Positions 25,625 to 32,200 of a stretch of DNA of 64,000 nucleotides are shown here, in pieces (positions within the stretch are counted from its first letter, which is position 1; each line of letters begins with the position of its first letter). Made by a program: the position numbers and the translations under genes. The notes under the pieces are model-generated. The model ran no database searches. It had not been told where the DNA came from and saw nothing but the letters and a program-made list of their open reading frames with translations. Source of the DNA: Marvinbryantia formatexigens (lineage in GTDB: Bacteria > Bacillota > Clostridia > Oscillospirales > Ruminococcaceae). The stretch is taken from assembly GCA_021771035.1 (NCBI GenBank), contig JAETPU010000004.1, forward strand, positions 62,001 through 126,000, read 5' to 3'.

Positions 25625-27167
25625 CGAGCGGATATGGCGCCATGCCCAAAACCGGCGACTCCAGCACCACGCCGCCCAGCCTGGCGAGCGTCTCCCGTTG
25701 GGTCTGGGACAGCCCCGGCTCCCTTTGGCCGGTACACTCCCCCGGCAGGTATACCCTGCCCCCGCAAACCGCCAGGCGAAGCCAGCCGGCCCTCAGGCTG
25801 GCAGCGCTTATCTGGTCCAAAAGCTCCTGAAATCCAGGATTTTTGGGCCGCGGAGCCTCTGTTTGCTCCCGGAGCTGTTCCCGGCACTGTCCGAGCTGCC
25901 GCTGATATTCCCCGTACTTTTTCTCAAAGAGCTCCTGGGAAATCCTGCCTTGCAGCCTGTCCTCATAGATCTGTTCGAGAATCCTGTTAATGGAGCCCTC
26001 CCGCTCTTTCAGGCGCTCCGAAGCCGTCCGGACACCCTGAGAACGCCTTGAGAGCTCCCCGCATACCAATTCCCGGTTTTCTAACAGCAGTTCCCGCAGC
26101 CGGGCTGCAACTTTTCGGAGAACCGCCTCTTCCAGCACCCGGTGAGACAGGCAGCCCGACTCCCCGGCCGGCGCCAGCGGCCCCTGGCGGTGATAACGGG
26201 AGCACACATAGGCGGCCCTTCTCCCCTTACGGGTCCGCAGCACCATCGTGGATCCGCACCTGCCGCAGCGCAGCAGCCCGGACAGCGGACGCACCGTCCC
26301 CTGCCGGGAACGATGCGGGACGCTTCCCCGGCTGCGCAGGCGCTGCACCTGCTCAAAGAGCTCGTGGGGGACAATGGGGGCATGGTGATGCTCTAAAACC
26401 ACCCAATCCTCCGGAGGACGCTCTATCAGGTGTTTATCCTTAAAGCTGGCATTGGTGCGCCGGGCATACACCATGGTTCCCTCATACACCGGGTTTTGGA
26501 GAATCCGCCCGATATGCTGCCGGTTCCAAGCGCTGCAGGCCTTAGGCCTGAGCTGAACCTGAGACGGGGTTGGAATTCCCTGGTCTGTGAGCGCCCGGGC
26601 AATGTCGCTGCAGGGTTCCCCGGCGGCAAACCGCCTGAACACCTGGAGGACAATTCCCGCAAAATCCTCATCCGGCACTAAAAGGCCGTTCTCCCGGCGG
26701 TATCCAAAGGGGGCCCGGATCAAGAGCTGGCCGGTCTCCATCTTATGGCGCAAAACCCGTCGGATTTTCCGGCTGTCCTCCTTGGCCCGCTGTTCGTGGA
26801 ACCAGGCTAAAAGCGGAAAAAAATCCTCGCTGTACTCCTCGCTTTCAAAGAGCACCTGAACCCCAAGACGCTGCATCTGTTCGATAAAATTAAGGCTTTC
26901 CCGCAGGTTTCTTCCCAAACGGGAGGAATCTTTAAACACCAGCACATCAATTTCACGGCGCTGGGCCGCCCTGACAATGCTGTCAAACCTGGAAAAATCC
27001 GTACCGGATTTGTCATCGTCCAGGATGATTCCCACAATGTTATTCAGCTGGCGGCGGCGGCAAAAATCCAAGAGGATATCCCGCTGCGTTTCAATCCGCT
27101 CAAAGTTCTCCCCGTTTTCATCCCGGCTTTCCCGGCAGTAGAGAACCACCCGCCTTGCATCTTCCAT
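25608..27167 (-). CDS. Large serine recombinase inserted in murA
   Basis: 519-residue site-specific recombinase. N-terminal resolvase domain with VVLYCRESRDENGE (Ser nucleophile), VLVFKDSSRLGR; recombinase domain with APFGYRRENG and FAAGEPCSDIARALTDQGIPTP; zinc ribbon LLRCGRCGSTM with paired cysteines near YVCS and GCLSH; a coiled-coil region; short C-terminal end. ATG 27167 has GGAG 9 bases upstream. Its last codons and stop lie inside the murA reading frame, the arrangement expected when such an integrase sits at the very end of an integrated element. No other phage or conjugation gene accompanies it. Confidence 0.93.
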   Translation of the reverse strand: MEDARRVVLYCRESRDENGENFERIETQRDILLDFCRRRQLNNIVGIILDDDKSGTDFSRFDSIVRAAQRREIDVLVFKDSSRLGRNLRESLNFIEQMQRLGVQVLFESEEYSEDFFPLLAWFHEQRAKEDSRKIRRVLRHKMETGQLLIRAPFGYRRENGLLVPDEDFAGIVLQVFRRFAAGEPCSDIARALTDQGIPTPSQVQLRPKACSAWNRQHIGRILQNPVYEGTMVYARRTNASFKDKHLIERPPEDWVVLEHHHAPIVPHELFEQVQRLRSRGSVPHRSRQGTVRPLSGLLRCGRCGSTMVLRTRKGRRAAYVCSRYHRQGPLAPAGESGCLSHRVLEEAVLRKVAARLRELLLENRELVCGELSRRSQGVRTASERLKEREGSINRILEQIYEDRLQGRISQELFEKKYGEYQRQLGQCREQLREQTEAPRPKNPGFQELLDQISAASLRAGWLRLAVCGGRVYLPGECTGQREPGLSQTQRETLARLGGVVLESPVLGMAPYPLAARWL

Positions 27168-27287
27168 TGCAACCGGCTCCTTTCCTTTTACAGGCAAGGA
27201 AGGAAACACCAAGCCCGCCAGCCTTTGGGCGCCCACGGCGCGCCGCGGGACGGCGGATATCGTTTCCTCCACACCTGTTACTCAGTT

Positions 27288-27327
27288 AAAAAAAGATACG
27301 CCGGTCTCTGAGAAACCATGCGTATCT
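27288..27327 (-). terminator. Terminator upstream of the recombinase gene
   Basis: Leftward stem AGATACGC / GCGTATCT with an inner GGTTTCTC-AGAGACC pair, then TTTTTTT (27288-27294). It ends the TIGR04086 operon, and would also stop transcripts begun at the -10 that abuts it. Confidence 0.85.
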
Positions 27328-27336
27328 ATTATAGCA
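27328..27336 (-). promoter_or_regulatory. Extended -10 directly before the terminator hairpin
   Basis: Leftward TGC-TATAAT with no good -35. The predicted start would fall in the hairpin's first arm, so a transcript would begin with a terminator structure; it may be a gated promoter for the recombinase. Confidence 0.4.
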
Positions 27337-27359
27337 TAAAGACCCAAAAAGAAAAGAAA

Positions 27360-27563
27360 TTATCCTGGTTTTTTCTCATCCCGGCACAGATCACCATCAT
27401 TTTCCAAAAAATCCTGGACGATCAGCGCAATCAGTTCCCGCTTATGCTGTTCGAATTCCTGTGCTTTTCCATTCGTCCGGCAAAAATACACCGGCATTGG
27501 TTCCTCATCGCAGCCTGCGGCCTGTTCCCCGTTTCCAAATTTGGGGTCTCTTGTGGGGATCAT
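27360..27563 (-). CDS. Small hypothetical protein coupled to TIGR04086 gene
   Basis: A 67-residue acidic protein (MIPTRDPKFGNGEQ at the start, EFEQHKRELIALIVQDFL near the end). ATG 27563 overlaps the stop of the upstream gene (ATGA) and has GGGGGAG 8 bases upstream, strong evidence that it is translated. No membrane segment and no motif I can name. It is the last gene before the terminator at 27288. Confidence 0.65.
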   Translation of the reverse strand: MIPTRDPKFGNGEQAAGCDEEPMPVYFCRTNGKAQEFEQHKRELIALIVQDFLENDGDLCRDEKKPG

Positions 27564-28009
27564 GGACGGAACTCCCCCTTCGCGCGCTGGTTGACCCCAA
27601 TCACGCCCCCGATGGCGCATACTAGGAGAAGAATAATCAATTTGAGGATGTGAAAACCGCCCGCAAAGATACTTCCGGTACATACTGCCGCTAAAACCAG
27701 CAGAAAATAGTAGCACCCGCCGCAGAGAAATCCCAGCATCAGCCCCTGACGCCGCAGGCGCTTAGTGGTATACAGCGAACAGATAAAAGCTCCCAGCGCG
27801 GCAGCCAGAAGCGATAAGTGCTCGATGAGCGCATGGGGAAAGTCTGTGAGCACCAGGACTCCGGAAAAGAGAAGCAGCAGGCTTACCGTCACCGCGGCCC
27901 CTACCAAAAGCCCCACCGCCATCTCCCGGGGCGGGCTCATGGTTCTGTGGAAGGAGGCCGACGTATTGCGCGGCCTGGGCTGTGCGGGAGGTTTGCGTAA
28001 CGCCTTCAA
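27560..28009 (-). CDS. TIGR04086 family membrane protein
   Basis: 149-residue integral membrane protein of unknown function with four predicted segments (about 33-55, 60-80, 88-110, 115-137) and a basic N-terminus. The family is usually found beside yajC in Clostridia, as here. The start is uncertain: TTG 28009 lies in the T-run of the terminator hairpin just upstream, whose 3' arm GGGGGTG could serve as ribosome site; an ATG at 27940 (MSPPREM) is the alternative. The hairpin thus may control both termination and translation. Confidence 0.75.
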   Translation of the reverse strand: MKALRKPPAQPRPRNTSASFHRTMSPPREMAVGLLVGAAVTVSLLLLFSGVLVLTDFPHALIEHLSLLAAALGAFICSLYTTKRLRRQGLMLGFLCGGCYYFLLVLAAVCTGSIFAGGFHILKLIILLLVCAIGGVIGVNQRAKGEFRP

Positions 28010-28067
28010 AAAAACACCCCCTGTGAATGGAAAGTATCGCAATAATACAATCTATTCACAGGGGGTG
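28008..28067 (-). terminator. Terminator of yajC
   Basis: Leftward stem CACCCCCTGTGAAT / ATTCACAGGGGGTG (14 pairs) with a 25-base loop, followed by TTTTTTT. It overlaps the likely start of the TIGR04086 gene. Confidence 0.85.
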
Positions 28068-28096
28068 AAAAATAGTCGCCCAAAGAAACGGGAATG

Positions 28097-28429
28097 TTAT
28101 TTTTCCTCTGCGGGAGCGTCGTGCACGGTGTTGTTCTGAGCAACCGCCCAGCGGGCAATTCTCAGTTTGCTGCGGTCGCTGCCGGTTTCAATGACGATGT
28201 TGTCCTCTCTCAGGCTGACCACGCGGCCGATAATTCCGCCGGAGGTCACAACCTCATCGCCTACTTCCAGGCTTGCGCGCATTTTTTGCACCTGCTTTTC
28301 CTGCTTTTTCTGAGGACGAATCAGCAGAAAATAGAAGACCACCATGATCAGGACAATCGGAAGAAGCTGGACCAGGAGCACGACCCAGGAAGAGCCGCCG
28401 CTCTCTGCGGTTGTCAAAAGTTGTGTCAT
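28097..28429 (-). CDS. yajC: Preprotein translocase subunit YajC
   Basis: Small accessory protein of the SecDF-YajC complex in the cytoplasmic membrane, 110 residues. One membrane segment (about 16-36) directly followed by RPQKKQEKQVQKM, then the conserved LEVGDEVVTSGGIIGRVV. ATG 28429 (MTQLLTTAES) is used; GGAGG is 11 bases upstream. The track's longer TTG start overlaps this ribosome site. It follows tgt on the same strand, the classical tgt-yajC order. Confidence 0.93.
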   Translation of the reverse strand: MTQLLTTAESGGSSWVVLLVQLLPIVLIMVVFYFLLIRPQKKQEKQVQKMRASLEVGDEVVTSGGIIGRVVSLREDNIVIETGSDRSKLRIARWAVAQNNTVHDAPAEEK

Positions 28430-28512
28430 CAAATTGAGCACCTCCAAAAAAGTTAACAGTACCTATTATAGCGGTTTGTCCAGGGGATTGCAACCGCTTT
28501 TACCGCCGCCGG

Positions 28513-29643
28513 CTAAATTCTTGTGGACAGACGCTGGGAATACTCCGCCCTGAACTGTGCAAAACGGTTTTCGTCCAAAGCCAGGCGGATTTGTTCCAGC
28601 AGCGTGTTGTAAAAGTACAGGTTGTGTGCCACCGCCAGGCGCATCCCCAGCATTTCCTTGGCCTTAATCAGATGATGGAGATAGGCGCGGGAATGGCTGC
28701 GGCAGGTGGGACAATTGCAGCCGGGCTCGATTGGGGCGTCATCCCGGGCATATTTTGCATTATTCAGGTTACGGATTCCCTCCCAGGTAAACAGGTGCCC
28801 ATGGCGGGCGTTGCGGCTGGGCATTACGCAGTCGAACAGATCCACGCCCCGCCACACAGCCTCAATGATATTGGAGGGAGTTCCCACCCCCATGAGGTAC
28901 CGGGGCTTATCCTTGGGCATGTAGGGCTGCACTTCCTCAATGATGCGGTACATCTCCTCGGTGGGCTCCCCCACCGCCAGCCCGCCGATAGCGTAGCCGT
29001 CCAAATCCAAATCCGCTATCCGCTTCATGTGTTCGATGCGGATATCCTCATACACACAGCCCTGGTTGATGCCAAAGAGCATCTGGTGCGGATTAATGGT
29101 ATCCTCCAGGGAATTGAGCCGCTGCATCTCCTGCTTACAGCGGACCAGCCAGCGCACCGTGCGGTCGCAGGAGGTTTTGGCATAGTCCCGCTGGGAAGGG
29201 TTGGCAATACATTCATCAAAGGCCATGGCGATGGTGGAGCCCAGATTGGACTGGATCTGCATACTCTGCTCAGGGCCCATAAAGATTTTCCTGCCGTCAA
29301 TGTGGGACTGAAAGGTGACGCCTTCCTCCTTAATTTTCCGCAAACTCGCCAGAGAAAAGACCTGAAAGCCGCCGCTGTCGGTCAAAATGGGGCGATCCCA
29401 GTTCATAAAGCGGTGCAGGCCGCCCAACTCCTTAATGATCAAATCCCCGGGACGCAGGTGCAGATGATAGGTATTGCACAATTCCACCTGACAGTGCAGT
29501 TCTTTTAAATCTAAAGAGGAGATGCCCCCCTTGATGGCGGCGGCTGTTCCCACATTCATAAAGGCGGGCGTCTGAACGGTGCCGTGAACCGTGGTGAACT
29601 CCCCACGCCGGGCGTCTCCCTCCTGTTTGAGCAGCTGATACAT
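28513..29643 (-). CDS. tgt: tRNA-guanine transglycosylase
   Basis: Exchanges guanine-34 for preQ1 in tRNAs with GUN anticodons in queuosine synthesis. 376 residues: FMNVGTAAAIKG, the catalytic nucleophile region DRPILTDSGGFQVFSL, GGLAVGEP, and the zinc site CNCPTCRSHSRAYLHHL. The frame is open 54 codons further, but ATG 29643 (MYQLLKQEGD) with AAAGGA upstream is the normal start. A tandem pair of the promoter-like repeat (29751-29964) lies 108 bases upstream pointing at this gene. queA, the next enzyme of the pathway, is at 41.9 kb. Confidence 0.96.
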   Translation of the reverse strand: MYQLLKQEGDARRGEFTTVHGTVQTPAFMNVGTAAAIKGGISSLDLKELHCQVELCNTYHLHLRPGDLIIKELGGLHRFMNWDRPILTDSGGFQVFSLASLRKIKEEGVTFQSHIDGRKIFMGPEQSMQIQSNLGSTIAMAFDECIANPSQRDYAKTSCDRTVRWLVRCKQEMQRLNSLEDTINPHQMLFGINQGCVYEDIRIEHMKRIADLDLDGYAIGGLAVGEPTEEMYRIIEEVQPYMPKDKPRYLMGVGTPSNIIEAVWRGVDLFDCVMPSRNARHGHLFTWEGIRNLNNAKYARDDAPIEPGCNCPTCRSHSRAYLHHLIKAKEMLGMRLAVAHNLYFYNTLLEQIRLALDENRFAQFRAEYSQRLSTRI

Positions 29644-29750
29644 GGTTTTCGGTTTCCTTTCCTGATAGAGATACTTTTTATTGGAGCCATCCCCGCGTCT
29701 TTCGCGGCAGATTTCATTCCACAAGAATACAATAAAGTCTAAGAGAACCC

Positions 29751-29848
29751 GGGATCTGTTGCGGTTTGGCCTTGCCAAACACCGGCTATGCCTTTGAGCC
29801 GGCAAGCGAAACTCCCAGATATTCGCGTTCTACGCGAATATTGTACCA
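29751..29848 (-). repeat. Dispersed hairpin/promoter repeat, copy B1
   Basis: First unit of a tandem pair (period 115). Leftward: TGG-TACAAT (29840-29848), hairpin ATATTCGCGT / ACGCGAATAT, then GCCGGC / ..CCGGC stem, then TTTGGC / GCCAAA, ending at GATCCC. Points at tgt. Confidence 0.8.
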
Positions 29849-29865
29849 TAATTTTAGAACTAACC

Positions 29866-29962
29866 GGGACGTTTTGCGGTTCAGCGGCAGCTGAATGCCG
29901 GTCGCTGTTTGACCGGCAAGCGAAACTCCTAGATGTTCACGCCCCGCGTGAACATTATACCA
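29866..29962 (-). repeat. Dispersed hairpin/promoter repeat, copy B2
   Basis: Second unit. Leftward TGG-TATAAT (29954-29962), hairpin ATGTTCACGC / GCGTGAACAT with loop CCC, then CCGGTC / GACCGG, then TTCAGC / GCTGAA, ending CGTCCCGG. All three stems differ from B1 by paired substitutions. Confidence 0.82.
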
Positions 29963-30061
29963 CACATTTTTTCCCCGGGCAAACTCCGCCGCCCAAGGAA
30001 TCCCGCACCCCAATGAGGGTATCCTGATTATAAAAAAGCGCCATGCCGGCGAAAAGATCTG

Positions 30062-30100
30062 AAAAAACGCTTGCTTTTTCAGTCGTTTTTGGTTATGACG
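30062..30100 (+). promoter_or_regulatory. Possible promoter of the rsgA leader
   Basis: TTGCTT, 17 bases, TATGAC around 30071-30099, overlapping a CTGAAAAA / TTTTTCAG hairpin. Weak match; included because a transcript must start before the leader ORF. Confidence 0.3.
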
Positions 30101-30147
30101 AAGGGGAATTCTCTGAAACAATCGGAGCTGGAAAGGAGATAAAGTAT

Positions 30148-30189
30148 ATGTTATCCCGTGTTGTGAAGGTGGTTTTCTTCAAAAAGTAA
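30148..30189 (+). CDS. 13-codon leader ORF of rsgA
   Basis: ATG 30148 preceded by AAAGGAG (9 bases) encodes MLSRVVKVVFFKK and stops at TAA. The excellent ribosome site on such a short frame, and the two terminator hairpins that follow before rsgA, suggest a leader peptide whose translation controls read-through, as in inducible ribosome-drug resistance genes. The peptide itself matches nothing I know. Confidence 0.5.
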   Translation: MLSRVVKVVFFKK

Positions 30190-30290
30190 ATAACCGGATC
30201 CTGCATCGGCCTCCGCTGATATAAAAGCGGGTTCTGTAGGCTCCTGAAACCCTTTCGTGAATACTGTCGCGTAGCATTACGCAGCTGCAG

Positions 30291-30314
30291 GACACGTCTG
30301 GCGTGTCTTTTTTT
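30291..30314 (+). terminator. Attenuator terminator 1 in the rsgA leader
   Basis: Stem GACACG / CGTGTC with loop TCTGG followed by TTTTTTT. Just upstream lie small hairpins (GCGTA / TACGC, GCAGCTGC) that could form alternatives. Confidence 0.65.
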
Positions 30315-30351
30315 GCGCCCTTTTTGCGCAGCATAAACACGACAGAGCCCT

Positions 30352-30394
30352 CCCGCGGAGACAGGCATGAAGGTGCTGTTTCCGCGGGATTTTT
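30352..30394 (+). terminator. Attenuator terminator 2 in the rsgA leader
   Basis: Stem CCCGCGGA.ACAG / CTGT.TCCGCGGG followed by ATTTTTG. Lies 90 bases before rsgA. A second short frame (ATG 30434, 33 codons, GGAG upstream) follows and overlaps the rsgA start. Confidence 0.6.
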
Positions 30395-30485
30395 GCGTCT
30401 TTTTGAAGAAAACCGGAATGAAGAAAGGAGAGTATGAAATTGAATCAAACGATACTGTACCATCGCTTATTGGAGGCACTAAACT

Positions 30486-31919
30486 ATGACAATCCTCGAT
30501 TATGGCTTCGACCCCAAAACCGTTACCCAAAATGATCCCGGAATCCCGGCCCGGATTACGGCGGTGCACCGGGGACGGTATGAAATTGTCTGCGACGCCG
30601 GGCAGGGCTTTGCCCGTCTGAAAACCGGCGCCTACCGGACAGGCAGCAGCATGATTCCAACCGCCGGAGATTTTGTCCTGTTGGACTGGCAGCCAAATTC
30701 AGACAGCCGCATCCTGAAAACACTGCCCCGCAAGACCTTTCTTTCCCGTGCGGATCCCACCTATGGCGGACAGCGGGAACAGGCAATCGCCGCAAACTTC
30801 GACACGGTGTTTCTCCTTCAGGCGCTGGATCAACGGTTCAGCCTCCATCGGCTGGAACGGTGCCTGGCGCTGGTTTTACAGTCGGGTGCATCTCCGGTGT
30901 TTATCCTGACCAAAGCCGACGCTGCCCAGGACTGTGCGCCCCAGGTGCGCGCCGTCCAGGCAATGGCCTGTTCAGCGCCGGTACACACTGTCAGCGCCAG
31001 AACCGGCGCGGGGCTGGACGCTCTTTCCCGATATCTGGCGCCCGCAAAGACCATTGTGCTCCTGGGCGCTTCCGGTGCGGGAAAATCCACCCTGGTGAAT
31101 GCCCTTGCCCGCCGGGAGATCATGCAGACGGGACAAATCAGGGAAAAGGACGGCCGGGGCAGGCATACCACCACAGGCCGCCAGCTGATTCTTCTGGAAA
31201 ATGGCGCCATCCTCATGGATACCCCCGGGATCCGGGAACTGGGCCTGTGGGAAACTCAAGAAGGAATCGCTGAGAGTTTCCCGGATATCCAGCAGTACCT
31301 GGGACAGTGTAAATTCCGGGATTGCCGCCACCAGGGAGAACCTGGCTGCGCCGTCAGCCGGGCCATTCGGCAGGGGGAGCTGTCCCCCGAGCGCTGGGAA
31401 AGCTATCAAAAATTGATGCGCCAGGTAAACTGCGGCGGAAAGAAGCCCAAGTATCAAAGTTCAAAAGGAGCTGTGCAGGAGAACGAAAACGTTTCCCGAA
31501 AGCAGAAAGCCTCAGAGCCCGACTACCGGATTTCTCCCTGTGAAAAAAGCTTTACCTGCCGTGTGTGCGGCGCTCTTGTAACGCCTGAGGACGCAGGAAG
31601 CGCACACCGCAACCACTGCCCGCACTGCCTGTGCAGCCTTCACGTGGATAACCAGCCCGGCGACCGGGCGTCCCTATGCCGGGGGATTATGGAGCCTATC
31701 GGCGTATGGGTGCGCAAAAACGGGGAATGGGCCATCATCCACCGCTGCCGTTCCTGCGGAAAGCTCATCTCAAACCGCATCGCCGCTGACGACAACTCCG
31801 CCCTGCTCCTCTCCATTGCCGTGAAGCCCCTGGCCTCCCCTCCGTTTCCCCTGTGGCAGGACACTGGCGCTGAAAAGCAGCCCGCCTCCGACACCCACGG
31901 AGCGGCCCCGAAGCTGTAA
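30486..31919 (+). CDS. rsgA: RsgA GTPase fused to an RNHCP zinc domain
   Basis: 477 residues in two parts. Residues 1-315 are RsgA, the circularly permuted GTPase of late 30S subunit assembly: OB-fold start, FILTKADAA (G4), GASGAGKSTLVNAL (G1), DTPGIREL (G3), and the zinc-finger end CKFRDCRHQGEPGC. Residues about 345-445 are an RNHCP domain: FTCRVCGALV, AHRNHCPHCLCSLHVD and CRSCGKL, with cysteine pairs for zinc. RsgA is normally about 300 residues and RNHCP proteins stand alone. ATG 30486 has GGAGG 9 bases upstream. The leader before it suggests control by translation stress. Confidence 0.9.
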   Translation: MTILDYGFDPKTVTQNDPGIPARITAVHRGRYEIVCDAGQGFARLKTGAYRTGSSMIPTAGDFVLLDWQPNSDSRILKTLPRKTFLSRADPTYGGQREQAIAANFDTVFLLQALDQRFSLHRLERCLALVLQSGASPVFILTKADAAQDCAPQVRAVQAMACSAPVHTVSARTGAGLDALSRYLAPAKTIVLLGASGAGKSTLVNALARREIMQTGQIREKDGRGRHTTTGRQLILLENGAILMDTPGIRELGLWETQEGIAESFPDIQQYLGQCKFRDCRHQGEPGCAVSRAIRQGELSPERWESYQKLMRQVNCGGKKPKYQSSKGAVQENENVSRKQKASEPDYRISPCEKSFTCRVCGALVTPEDAGSAHRNHCPHCLCSLHVDNQPGDRASLCRGIMEPIGVWVRKNGEWAIIHRCRSCGKLISNRIAADDNSALLLSIAVKPLASPPFPLWQDTGAEKQPASDTHGAAPKL

Positions 31920-32060
31920 GCCGCCAAAAATTTTCCGTGTGTCACCAGCCGGCTGGCAAAACGCCTTTTGGGGCATCCAATCCCCGCAGGCATGTACGCG
32001 CTTGCCGCCGGCCTGTCCTTAAAATCCGGCGATCTCCAGTTGATTTCAGGAACAACCGGC

Positions 32061-32110
32061 AAACCCCCGCTGCCTGGCTATCAATACAGGCAGCGGGGGT
32101 TCTCTTTTTT
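32061..32110 (+). terminator. Terminator of rsgA
   Basis: Stem ACCCCCGCTGCCTG / CAGGCAGCGGGGGT with a 10-base loop, then TCTCTTTTTT. Between convergent genes; may also serve phoR in the other direction. Confidence 0.9.
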
Positions 32111-32200
32111 GATGATAGGACAATCTTAAATACTCTGCGGCCGCCGGGCTGCGAGGGTCAGTTTCCATGGGCCCCCGCAAACTGGTACAGACAATCGGCC

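Noticed and set aside
25608-28042. Prophage or conjugative element between murA and yajC
   Set aside because: Apart from the recombinase there is no structural, replication or transfer gene; the neighbours are core genes in normal order.
28591-29508. 305-codon plus-strand frame
   Set aside because: Antisense of tgt, which has all catalytic and zinc motifs.
30093-30569. 158-codon minus-strand frame over the rsgA leader
   Set aside because: It crosses both leader terminators and the rsgA start, has no ribosome site and no recognisable motif.
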